From positions 868,001-932,000 of the forward strand of contig NC_008048.1 of assembly GCF_000013985.1 (NCBI RefSeq): 64,000 nt of DNA, in the 5' to 3' direction. Shown here one piece after another: positions 50,874-59,027 of this stretch. Made by a program: the position numbers and the translations under genes. Every line of letters begins with the position of its first letter. Positions within the stretch are counted from its first letter, which is position 1. This stretch comes from Sphingopyxis alaskensis RB2256 (lineage in GTDB: Bacteria > Pseudomonadota > Alphaproteobacteria > Sphingomonadales > Sphingomonadaceae). The notes beneath the pieces were generated by a model, which saw only the letters and a program-made list of their open reading frames with translations, ran no database searches and was not told the DNA's origin.

Positions 50874-51853
50874 GCCGCCTCCTCGACATGATGGACCAGT
50901 CCCCATTCCAGCGCCGTGGGCGCTTTGATCCGTCGGCCCGAGAGCAGCATCCAAAGCGTCCGGTGCCGACCGATCGCCCGCGCGATGCTGATGGTGCCGC
51001 CCGCGCCGGGAATGAGCCCCATGCCGAGTTCCGGGAGCTGAAACCAGGCGTCGGGGGCTGCGATGCGCCGATGCGCGGCGGCGGCGATTTCGATCCCGGA
51101 GCCGATGCAGGCGCCATGCAGGCGGACGGCGCCGCGCTCGCCGATCGCGTCGAGCGCGCGGGCGCAGCTATGGAGCGTGCGGACGGCATGGGCTTCGGCC
51201 AGATCGCGCGCGCTTCCGAACTCGTCCAGCGCGCCCCCGCTCGAAAAGCAACGCCCGGCACCGCAAAGCGTGACGGCAGGGCGGCTGGGGTCGTCCAATA
51301 TATTGGCCAGCGCTTCATACAGTGCGTCGCGCATGGGGGCAGACATCGCATTGCGGCTGACCGGATCGTTCAGCGTGACGATAACCCGGTCGCCTTCGCG
51401 CTCGATCTGCAATGGATCATCCGGGGTCCGAAGGGTATCGCCAGGATTGCGTCCCATCCGCCAGCGCGCAAATTCGGAACCCCCCAGAAGCGTGGAATAG
51501 GCGAAGGATTCGACCGCGAGTGCATCTGGGAAGGAAAGCCGGGCGGTCATCCGCAGCACCTGCGCCGCGATGGTTGCGGCAAGCGGGCTTTGCCGAACGG
51601 CCGTCGCGAGCATGTCCGCGCCGGGCGCTCTGGCCAGCGAAACCCACGGGCGCGACGGGGCGATTGCGCCGGTCAGCAGCAGGTCGAAATCGTCGGCGAC
51701 CACGGGCGGTAGATCGCCCGCTTCGTCCACGCCGATCACCACCGCCTGAACGGGCGCGCGCGGTCGGCGCCAGCGCGCTGCATCGACCACCAGCACCGGT
51801 TCCCCGCCCGGCGCGGACAGGCGATCCGCGTCGAGATGGTCGGGGCCGGTCAT
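50870..51853 (-). CDS. Enoyl-CoA hydratase/isomerase family protein with N-terminal extension
   Basis: A 327-residue crotonase relative. Residues about 148-327 carry a good crotonase core with both catalytic Glu positions (GSGIEIAAAAHRR and QLPELGMGLIPGAGGT) but end at EWGLVHHVEEAA, lacking the usual C-terminal helices. The first ~145 residues contain a segment resembling those helices (SPLAATIAAQVLRM, DALAVESFAYSTLLGG). Domain order is thus shifted, as in the adjacent CoA transferase. The ATG at 51851-51853 has GGAAG 6 nt upstream. Hydratase activity is plausible. Confidence 0.8.
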   Translation of the reverse strand: MTGPDHLDADRLSAPGGEPVLVVDAARWRRPRAPVQAVVIGVDEAGDLPPVVADDFDLLLTGAIAPSRPWVSLARAPGADMLATAVRQSPLAATIAAQVLRMTARLSFPDALAVESFAYSTLLGGSEFARWRMGRNPGDTLRTPDDPLQIEREGDRVIVTLNDPVSRNAMSAPMRDALYEALANILDDPSRPAVTLCGAGRCFSSGGALDEFGSARDLAEAHAVRTLHSCARALDAIGERGAVRLHGACIGSGIEIAAAAHRRIAAPDAWFQLPELGMGLIPGAGGTISIARAIGRHRTLWMLLSGRRIKAPTALEWGLVHHVEEAA

Positions 51854-51863
51854 CGCCACCTTC

Positions 51864-53369
51864 CTACCCCGCGCAGGCCGCTTCCGCCAGTTCCGCCTTC
51901 AACACGCGCCGCAGCAGCTTGCCCGTTTCATTATAGGGAAGGGCATCGCGCACGAACCATTGTTCGGGGGTCTTGGTCGAACGAAGCTTCGCGCGGATCG
52001 CGGACGACAGCGCTTCGATGTCGGGACGGCCCGATCGCGAGACAATCACCGCAACCACCTTTTCGCCCCATTTCTCGCACGGAATGCCCAGCACCGCGCA
52101 ATCGGCAATGTCGTCATGGGTGCGAAGCAGGTCTTCGATTTCGCCGGGCGAGATATTCTCGCCCCCGCGCACGATCACATCGTCGAGGCGGCCCTCGACG
52201 AACAGATATCCGCCTTCGTCCAGCCAGCCGGCATCATTGGTGGCAAACCAGCCGTCGTCGGCCACCGCCTTTTTGTTCAGATATTCGCCCGAAACCTGCT
52301 CGCCGCGGACGTGAATTTCGCCATGCTCCCCAGGGGCGCAGGGGGTTCCGTCCTCGCGCCGGATTTCCAGCTCGATACTTGGCAACGGCTTCCCGACCGA
52401 TGCTATCCGGCGGCGGATCGCGGGGTCGCCGGACGCAAAGGCGATGCGATGATCCTCCGCGCCCAGCAGGGCGATGGTCGAACTGGTTTCGGTCAGGCCA
52501 TAGGCGTTGACGAAATCGACGTGGGGCAGCTTTGCCAGTGCACGCGCGATCACCGGCTCCGGCATCTTGCCGCCACCATAGGATAGCGCGCGCAAGGCAG
52601 GTAGCGTTTCGCCGGTCTGTTCCATCACGTCCAGAATGCGGTCGAGCATCGTAGGCACGACCATCGCGTGGGTGACGGCTTCGGCAGCGGCCGTGGCGAC
52701 CCATTGGTCCGGCGTGAAAGCGGGGAGATAGACGATCCGCCGTCCGCCATAGGCGGCGGTCAGGATCGCCGAAATGCCGGCGACGTGATAGGAAGGAACG
52801 CTGACCAGCGCGGCTTCGTCCTCGCCCGCGCCCAGAAACTCCACCGTGGACATGACATAGGCGGTCAGGTTCGTGTGGCGCAGCACCGCGGCTTTCGGTT
52901 CGCCGGTCGTGCCGCTGGTGAACAGCAGCACCGCGATGTCATTCTCTGCTTCGGGCAGGGCGGCGGGCGGCGGCGTTGGTCCTGCCAGAAACTCCGCTTC
53001 GAAATCGCTCCGTGCGACCAGTTCGATACCTTCGGCCGGGGCGATGCGCGCCAGCATGTCGTCGTCGGCGATCAGCACGGCCGGGGCGGTGCGCGCGACC
53101 AGCCGGTTGAGATCGGCATCGGGGAGGCGGTAGTTCAGGGGCACAAAGGCTGTTCCCGCCATGCCGCTGGCGAACAGCAGGATGGGCAGCAGTTCGCCGT
53201 TCATGCCGAGGAAGGCTGTGTTGGCCTTGCCGCGGCTGGCCAGCCACGCCGCTGTCTGGCTGGCGCGCGCGCGATAGGTGCCGAAGTCGATCGCCTCCTC
53301 GCCGCTGCCCAGCGCGGGCCGATCAGAGGCCGCGTCAGCGGCAATGTCCAGCAACAGCGAGGTTCGCAT
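51864..53369 (-). CDS. AMP-dependent acyl-CoA synthetase/ligase
   Basis: A 501-residue ANL ligase: LFTSGTTGEPKAAVL, AYGLTETSSTIALL, GWFATNDAGWLDEGGYLFVEGRLDDVIVRGGENISPGE, and C-terminal NETGKLLRR with the catalytic Lys. It activates an acid with ATP and CoA. It lies 10 bp before the crotonase gene and 5 bp after the small conserved-looking gene. One of four ligases in the window; its close partner by position is the divergent ligase at 53799. Confidence 0.92.
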   Translation of the reverse strand: MRTSLLLDIAADAASDRPALGSGEEAIDFGTYRARASQTAAWLASRGKANTAFLGMNGELLPILLFASGMAGTAFVPLNYRLPDADLNRLVARTAPAVLIADDDMLARIAPAEGIELVARSDFEAEFLAGPTPPPAALPEAENDIAVLLFTSGTTGEPKAAVLRHTNLTAYVMSTVEFLGAGEDEAALVSVPSYHVAGISAILTAAYGGRRIVYLPAFTPDQWVATAAAEAVTHAMVVPTMLDRILDVMEQTGETLPALRALSYGGGKMPEPVIARALAKLPHVDFVNAYGLTETSSTIALLGAEDHRIAFASGDPAIRRRIASVGKPLPSIELEIRREDGTPCAPGEHGEIHVRGEQVSGEYLNKKAVADDGWFATNDAGWLDEGGYLFVEGRLDDVIVRGGENISPGEIEDLLRTHDDIADCAVLGIPCEKWGEKVVAVIVSRSGRPDIEALSSAIRAKLRSTKTPEQWFVRDALPYNETGKLLRRVLKAELAEAACAG

Positions 53370-53374
53370 CTGTG

Positions 53375-53683
53375 TCAGTCCGATGCCGGGAGCGGTTTCG
53401 CACCCTTTAATGCGAGCGGATTGCCGTTGAATGCCAGCGACCCTTTGCCGGCCCTGGCGCCCAGTATCTCCAGCCCGCTCTCTTCGTCGATATAGCGTTT
53501 GCCGATGGCGACCCCGTCGGCAAATTCAGCGCTGACGCCGCCGGTGATCGGCGCCGGGTCGTCGATCGGGAGAACGGGCGCGCCGCCGCATTGCAATTCC
53601 CCCGCAATGCTGGGCGGGCGAACGACGACCATTTGCGCGTCGCAAACTGCACTTTTCCAGCGCGAACCGGGTTTCAAATCCAT
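53375..53683 (-). CDS. Small hypothetical protein (102 aa) before an acyl-CoA ligase
   Basis: I do not assign a function. The 102-residue product begins MDLKPGSRWKSAVCDAQMVV and has two Cys (SAVCDA and LQCGGAP) that could bind metal or form a redox pair, then an alternating stretch ending ALKGAKPLPASD. No signal peptide or membrane helix. AGGATCAGGACG precedes the ATG. It is first in the leftward ligase-crotonase-CoA-transferase operon, next to a perfect regulon palindrome, so it is probably a genuine pathway-associated protein. Confidence 0.7.
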   Translation of the reverse strand: MDLKPGSRWKSAVCDAQMVVVRPPSIAGELQCGGAPVLPIDDPAPITGGVSAEFADGVAIGKRYIDEESGLEILGARAGKGSLAFNGNPLALKGAKPLPASD

Positions 53684-53764
53684 TCGTCCTGATCCTTTCC
53701 CATTGCCGCTCCGTTCGGATTCGTCGTCGGCCGCAATATGATAATCGACACAGAAAGTAAACGT

Positions 53765-53776
53765 AGTTATATAACT
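53765..53776 (+). promoter_or_regulatory. Perfect regulon palindrome AGTTATATAACT (ligase operons)
   Basis: AGTTATATAACT with a GT flank, in the 115-bp divergent gap between the small protein and the rightward ligase. A -35-like TCGACA (53745-53750), a 17-bp spacer and TATATA (53768-53773) inside the palindrome suggest a rightward promoter, the same geometry as before the TonB receptor. Confidence 0.72.
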
Positions 53777-53798
53777 GAAAGGAGCAAGGAGAGAAAAG

Positions 53799-55346
53799 AT
53801 GCATCCGCGCCATTTTGCGCGAAAAGCGCCCGATCGTCCAGCCATCGTCATGGCGGCAAGCGGAGAAACGGTCAGCTATTCCGCGCTCGAAAATGTGGCG
53901 AATCGTGGAGCACAGCTTTTTCGCTCACTGGGGATAGCGACGGGTGACACGATCGCGCTTTGGCTCAAAAACTGCCGCGATTATTTCGAAATCTATTGGG
54001 CGGCGCAGCGGGCCGGACTTTATGTCTGCCCGATCGCGACGCATCTGACCGTAGAGGAAGCGGCCTATATATTGAACGACAGCGGCGCGTGCCTTCTGAT
54101 CACCCATGCCGATGTAGCGGCTGCGCCGGACCTTGTCAGCGAACGTCAGCGCCTGATCCCGGACGTGCGTCACATATTCGGCCTGGAGGCGGGAATGGAC
54201 GGATTTCCGTCATGGCGCGCGGCGCTGACGGGCTTTCCGTCCAAACCGATCGCGGACGAAACCGCTGGTTATCATCTGGTTTATTCGTCCGGCACTACCG
54301 GACGGCCCAAGGGCATAAGGCTGCCGCTCAGCGGCGAGGCGGCCGATGCGCCGCACATGCTGGGCGATCGGGTCGCCGGGCGCTATGGCGTCGGGGAGGA
54401 TAGCGTCATCCTGTCGCCCGCACCGCTCTATCATACCGCGCCCTTGGTCTATGGCATGGTTGCGCATCGGCTGGGCGCAACATTGATCGTCATGGACCAT
54501 TTCGATGCCGAGGACATGTTGCGCCTGATCGAACGCCATCGCGTCACCTTTATCCAGATGGTGCCGACGATGTTCGTGCGCCTGCTTGCGCTGCCGGGTA
54601 CGACACGGGCGCAATATGATCTCTCGTCGCTGCAAAAGATCGTTCATGCCGCAGCGCCTTGTCCGGTCGAGATCAAGCGCCGGATGATCGACTGGCTCGG
54701 CCCCATCATCTATGAATATTATGGCGGGTCGGAAGGCAATGGATCGACCTTTATCACGCCGCAGGAATGGCTGGAGCATCCCGGATCGGTCGGGCGCGCC
54801 GACTGGGGAACGCTGCATATTTGCGACGAGGAGGGGAATGAGGTGCCACCGGGCGTCGACGGGCTGATCTATTTTGAAGGCGGCTGGGATTTCCAGTATC
54901 TGAACGACCCCGAAAAGACGCGTGACGCGCGACATCCGCGACATCCGGCATGGAGCACACTGGGCGACATCGGCCATGTCGATAAGGATGGTTATCTTTA
55001 CCTGACCGACCGCAAGGGTTTCATGATCATATCGGGCGGCGTGAACATCTATCCGCAGGAAGTCGAAAATCTGCTGATCACTCACCCGCGCGTCGCCGAC
55101 GCGGCCGTTATCGGCGTGCCGAGCGCCGAGTTCGGCGAAGCGGTGAAAGCGGTCGTGCAACCGCTCGATCCCGCCGACGCGACCGATGAATTTGCGGAAG
55201 AGTTGCTGCGTTTCTGCCGCGCCCGGCTGAGCCATGTGAAATGCCCGCGATCGATCGATTTCGACCCTGCGCTGCCCCGGCTCGACACGGGCAAGCTTTA
55301 CAAGCGGTCGATCCGCGACCGCTATTGGCCTGTCGCGCCGACATAG
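53799..55346 (+). CDS. AMP-dependent acyl-CoA synthetase/ligase
   Basis: A 515-residue ANL ligase with YSSGTTGRPKGI, EYYGGSEGNGSTF, DRKGFMIISGGVNIYPQEVE, and the C-terminal LDTGKLYKRSIRDRY with the catalytic Lys. The short N-terminus starts directly at the first subdomain. Two good purine-rich Shine-Dalgarno elements (GGAGCAAGGAGAG) precede the ATG, and the regulon palindrome is 22 bp upstream. Likely monocistronic; it is followed by 600 bp without a clear gene. Confidence 0.92.
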   Translation: MHPRHFARKAPDRPAIVMAASGETVSYSALENVANRGAQLFRSLGIATGDTIALWLKNCRDYFEIYWAAQRAGLYVCPIATHLTVEEAAYILNDSGACLLITHADVAAAPDLVSERQRLIPDVRHIFGLEAGMDGFPSWRAALTGFPSKPIADETAGYHLVYSSGTTGRPKGIRLPLSGEAADAPHMLGDRVAGRYGVGEDSVILSPAPLYHTAPLVYGMVAHRLGATLIVMDHFDAEDMLRLIERHRVTFIQMVPTMFVRLLALPGTTRAQYDLSSLQKIVHAAAPCPVEIKRRMIDWLGPIIYEYYGGSEGNGSTFITPQEWLEHPGSVGRADWGTLHICDEEGNEVPPGVDGLIYFEGGWDFQYLNDPEKTRDARHPRHPAWSTLGDIGHVDKDGYLYLTDRKGFMIISGGVNIYPQEVENLLITHPRVADAAVIGVPSAEFGEAVKAVVQPLDPADATDEFAEELLRFCRARLSHVKCPRSIDFDPALPRLDTGKLYKRSIRDRYWPVAPT

Positions 55347-55870
55347 GGCGGCTCCGCACAGCCGCTGTGGGTCGAATTGGGAAAAGCCGATAGTGCGGCT
55401 GTCGCAATCGCGATCCTCTGCTCTTCGCTGAACCTGCGTCGCGTCAACCCGCCCAACTCGCTCTCGTCACACGCCGCCCAAAATCGGTCAGGTTTCAGGG
55501 GAGAACGCAATCACCATATCCCAAAGGGGTTCCTCGTCGACGCCGATCATGGGCCGATTTTGACCGTCGTTTGCCTCCGATTTGCATCAGCTCGGAAACC
55601 TGATGTGCGGCGGGGCGTTTGTGAAGGAAATCGACGCCAGGCGCACCGCGACACGTCGTGCGGGAGATATCGCAGATTCGTTCGCGAACGGATTGCCGCC
55701 ATGGGGAACCGCCTCGCCGCCTTCACGGCGACCCCTGTTTTCAAAGCGGCGGCGAGACGGTCGCAATTATCGCCGACCGGGCAAGCTGTGCGGAAAATCG
55801 CCCGATTTGGCAGATGCCGCCGCCGCCTCCCCTGCGATCCGCGGCCTCATCCTTTCGCGACAAGGCTTGA
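55347..55870. other. Non-coding or decayed stretch between catabolic region and glycan module
   Basis: About 520 bp with no ORF I can support. Open frames exist on both strands but show no recognisable domain or codon-usage support. A 6-bp hairpin (GCGGCT / AGCCGC) lies just after the ligase stop without a T-tract. The stretch marks the boundary between the acyl-CoA region and the TonB receptor module. Confidence 0.5.
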
Positions 55871-55874
55871 CGAA

Positions 55875-55904
55875 GTGAACGTTATCATTTACGTGAACGT
55901 TCAC
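55875..55904 (+). promoter_or_regulatory. LacI-type operator upstream of second TonB receptor
   Basis: GTGAACGTTCAC (55893-55904) is a perfect palindrome with the central CG typical of LacI/GalR-family operators. A related GTGAACGTTATCA begins at 55875, and the two CG centres are 18 bp apart. No LacI gene is in the window. The position, 50 bp before the TonB receptor, suggests sugar-responsive control. Confidence 0.6.
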
Positions 55905-55954
55905 AATCTGCGCTTCAATCGCGCAAACACATAATCCTGGGGAGGAATTCGCCG

Positions 55955-58918
55955 ATGAATGATTCGCGGAAGGTCCGTTTCGATCGCTTGGCAATGGGCG
56001 TCTCGCTGCTTGCGATCGGCATCGCATGTCAACCGGCCCTCGCCCAGGATGACGTCGTTGCGCAGAATGAGGACGACGCGATCGTCGTTACCGGCATCCG
56101 TGCAAGTCTCGAACAGGCGCAAAATATCAAGCGCAATGCACAAGGCGTGGTCGATGCCATTTCCGCCGAAGACATCGGCAAGTTCCCCGACACCAATCTG
56201 GCGGAGTCGCTGCAACGCATCACCGGCGTATCGATCGACAGGGCCAGCGGGGAAGGGTCGACCGTCACGGTCCGCGGTTTCGGCCCCGAGTTCAACCTTG
56301 TCGTGGTGAACGGCCGCCAGATGCCGACATCGACCCTCGGTGACGGCTTCTCGGCACCATCGACACGCAGCTTCGATTTCGGCAACCTCGCCGCCGAAGG
56401 CGTCGCCGGGGTCGAGGTTTACAAGTCGGGCCGCGCTTCGCTTCCCACCGGCGGTATCGGCTCGGTCATCAACATCAAACTGCCACGACCGCTGGATCGC
56501 CCCGGCCTCAATGGCAGCATCGGTGTCAAGGGCGTTTACGACACGTCGCAACTTTATGGCACGGACGTCACGCCCGAGATCTCGGGCATCATCAGCAAGA
56601 CCTTCGCCGATGACCGCATCGGCATCCTGCTCGCCGGTTCCTATCAGAAGCGTAATGGCGGCCAGGCGCAGTTCACTGTGGGCAATTGGCGGCCTGGCTA
56701 TACGGGTGCGGAAAACAACTGGGGTACGCTTGCGCAACCCGGAGACCCGCGTTTCGCCAATATCGAAAACCGCCCCGGACCCACCGACATTTACCAGGTT
56801 CCGCAGAATGCGGCGTATGATTTTTACGATTTCCAGCGCGAGCGGATCAACGGCCAGGCGGTGCTGCAGTTCAAGCCGACCGACAGCCTCGATGTGTCGC
56901 TCGACTATATTTTTGCGCAAAACACCTTTGACAGCCGCCAGAGCAGCATCGGCGTGTGGTTCAATCACAATGACACGTCGAGCAGCTGGACCAACGGCCC
57001 CGCCGCGGGCGCCAATTTCTACGCGGAGAATTTCGCTGCCGCCGAAGGCAAGGATCTGGCGATCACCGGCGCGGTCGGTTCGAACCGCAATATCAACCAT
57101 TCGTTCGGCGGCAACATCAAGTGGGAAGGGCCCTGGGGGCTGCGCCTCGAACTCGACGGCCACCATTCCACCGCGGAATCGAAGCCGACCTCGCCTTATG
57201 GCAGCGGGATTGCCGTCGGTACGGCCATCTTTGGCGTTGCCAGCCAGAGAGTGGACTTCACCACCGACATGCCGGTCATTTCGGTCGCCATGCACCCCGG
57301 TTCCGAGATCGCGGCTGAGAATATTCGTCCGGCGGGCAATGCTTTCCGCAATGCCTATATGAAGGATACGATCGATCAGGTCAGCTTGCGTGGCGGCTTC
57401 GATTTCGATGCGTCATTCATCGAAAGCCTCGATTTCGGCGCGAGCTACCTCGAGAATGATGTGCGGACGGCATTCGGGGTGATCCAGAATGACACGTGGG
57501 GCGGAACCTTGTCTGCGGCCGATACGCCGGATTCGCTGTTCACGCCGCGCGCACTCTCCCCCGATCTTTCCGGCATGAGCGGATCGAGGGACCCGGCCAT
57601 CATTCCGACCTATTTTCTGATCGACACGGCAGGGCTGATTTCACTCCTCGACGACAGGCTCGGGATCTGTGACGCCGCGCCGGGCGATACTTGTCTGGCG
57701 CCTTATTCCACCGACCGGCGCATCTTGGAAAAGTCGATTACGCCCTGGGTGCAGTCCTTCCACAGCTTCGATCTGGGCGATGCCAGGGCGAATCTGCGTC
57801 TTGGACTGCGCTATGAGAAGACCAAGGTTACGTCGAGGGCGCTCGCCGAGATCCCCACGGGCACCGTCTGGGTCGCGCAGAATGAAATCAGCCTGGTCAA
57901 AACGCCCGGTACCGATTTCACGACGCTGAAAGGCGAGTATGATAACTGGCTTCCTGCGATCGATTTCGATCTGTCGCCCTTTGAAAATGTGAAGCTGCGC
58001 GCGTCTTACAGCCACACGATTACCCGCCCGGACTATGCCAGCATGCAAGGCGGCATTACGCTCGCGCAGCCGCTGCGCGTCGGCGCGGGCGGCAGCCAGG
58101 CAAGCGCCGGCAATCCGGCTCTGCTCCCCTACAAGTCCAAGAATGTCGATTTGTCGGCCGAATGGTATTATGATCGGGCAAGCTATGTGTCGGTAGGCTT
58201 CTTCAACAAGAAGGTCAGCAATTTCATCGCCAACGACACCACCCAGACGCCTTTGTTCGACTTGCCCGATCCGTCGCAGGGCGCGGCGGCCACGGCAGCG
58301 CGCCAGGCGCTCGGGCCGAATGCGAGTTTCGACCAGATCGTCGCCTGGGTTCAGGCCAATCGGCCAGCCGACTATGTGGCCGGCGTCGGGACGGCGGGTG
58401 GCGTTGCGGGTCGTGCCGGCGATCCGAACGTCATCTTCACCTTCACCCAGCCATCGAACAGCGATCAGCAGGCGCGGCTGTGGGGCTGGGAGTTTGCGAT
58501 CCAGCATAATTTCTGGGATACCGGCTTCGGCGCGATCCTCAACTACACGGTGGTCAACAGCGATACGGGATTTGACAACACATTGCCGTGGACGACCACG
58601 CAATTCGCTGTTCCGGGCGCGAGCGACAGCGCGAACGCCGTGCTTTATTACGACAAAAACGGCTTGCAGGCGCGTATCGCCTACAACTGGCGGGACCGGT
58701 TCCTGGCCGGCAAGGATCAGGATCCCTATTACATCAAATCCTATGGCCAGTTCGACGCCAGCCTGAGTTACGAGTTCAAGAAAGGCCTCACCGCGTTCGT
58801 CGAAGGTATCAACATTACCAACGCCGACCGGACAGGCGTGCGCCGTAACGATCGCGCGATCTTCTTCGCGGCGCCGGGCTATGCGCGTTATTCGGCGGGC
58901 ATTCGATTCACTTTCTGA
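55955..58918 (+). CDS. TonB-dependent receptor (Xanthomonas/Caulobacter type)
   Basis: A 987-residue outer-membrane receptor with signal peptide ending at about PALA-Q. TonB-box DDAIVVTGIRAS is followed by the plug with NIKRNAQGVVDAISAEDIGKFPD and ESLQRITGVSIDR, hallmarks of the TonB-Xanth-Caul subfamily used for carbohydrate uptake. The barrel ends SAGIRFTF. GGGGAGGAATTCGCCG precedes the ATG. The downstream halogenase-like, SapC and GH16 genes suggest that it imports oligosaccharides such as laminarin fragments. Confidence 0.93.
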   Translation: MNDSRKVRFDRLAMGVSLLAIGIACQPALAQDDVVAQNEDDAIVVTGIRASLEQAQNIKRNAQGVVDAISAEDIGKFPDTNLAESLQRITGVSIDRASGEGSTVTVRGFGPEFNLVVVNGRQMPTSTLGDGFSAPSTRSFDFGNLAAEGVAGVEVYKSGRASLPTGGIGSVINIKLPRPLDRPGLNGSIGVKGVYDTSQLYGTDVTPEISGIISKTFADDRIGILLAGSYQKRNGGQAQFTVGNWRPGYTGAENNWGTLAQPGDPRFANIENRPGPTDIYQVPQNAAYDFYDFQRERINGQAVLQFKPTDSLDVSLDYIFAQNTFDSRQSSIGVWFNHNDTSSSWTNGPAAGANFYAENFAAAEGKDLAITGAVGSNRNINHSFGGNIKWEGPWGLRLELDGHHSTAESKPTSPYGSGIAVGTAIFGVASQRVDFTTDMPVISVAMHPGSEIAAENIRPAGNAFRNAYMKDTIDQVSLRGGFDFDASFIESLDFGASYLENDVRTAFGVIQNDTWGGTLSAADTPDSLFTPRALSPDLSGMSGSRDPAIIPTYFLIDTAGLISLLDDRLGICDAAPGDTCLAPYSTDRRILEKSITPWVQSFHSFDLGDARANLRLGLRYEKTKVTSRALAEIPTGTVWVAQNEISLVKTPGTDFTTLKGEYDNWLPAIDFDLSPFENVKLRASYSHTITRPDYASMQGGITLAQPLRVGAGGSQASAGNPALLPYKSKNVDLSAEWYYDRASYVSVGFFNKKVSNFIANDTTQTPLFDLPDPSQGAAATAARQALGPNASFDQIVAWVQANRPADYVAGVGTAGGVAGRAGDPNVIFTFTQPSNSDQQARLWGWEFAIQHNFWDTGFGAILNYTVVNSDTGFDNTLPWTTTQFAVPGASDSANAVLYYDKNGLQARIAYNWRDRFLAGKDQDPYYIKSYGQFDASLSYEFKKGLTAFVEGINITNADRTGVRRNDRAIFFAAPGYARYSAGIRFTF

Positions 58919-58955
58919 TGAAGCAAGCGTGACCCGCAAGGCGCACTGACGACAA

Positions 58956-58997
58956 TGGGCCGCATTGCTTCTGCAGTGCGGCCCAATTGTTTTGTTT
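58956..58997 (+). terminator. Strong Rho-independent terminator between TonB receptor and halogenase-like gene
   Basis: A 13-bp stem (58956-58968 with 58973-58985; one G-U) closes a TTCT tetraloop and is followed by the T-rich ATTGTTTTGTTT. It begins 37 bp after the receptor stop and ends 30 bp before the next ATG. It would reduce expression of the downstream cytoplasmic genes relative to the receptor. Confidence 0.85.
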
Positions 58998-59027
58998 CCC
59001 AATCAATGTCGGATATCTGATCGAGCG

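Noticed and set aside
17443..53776. Repeated AGTTATATAACT copies as ends of a mobile element
   Set aside because: There is no transposase, no target duplication, and every strong copy sits in a promoter-sized gap upstream of genes.
55347..55954. Possible gene in the frame 55377-55934
   Set aside because: It runs through the LacI-type operator and overlaps no recognisable domain; composition looks non-coding.
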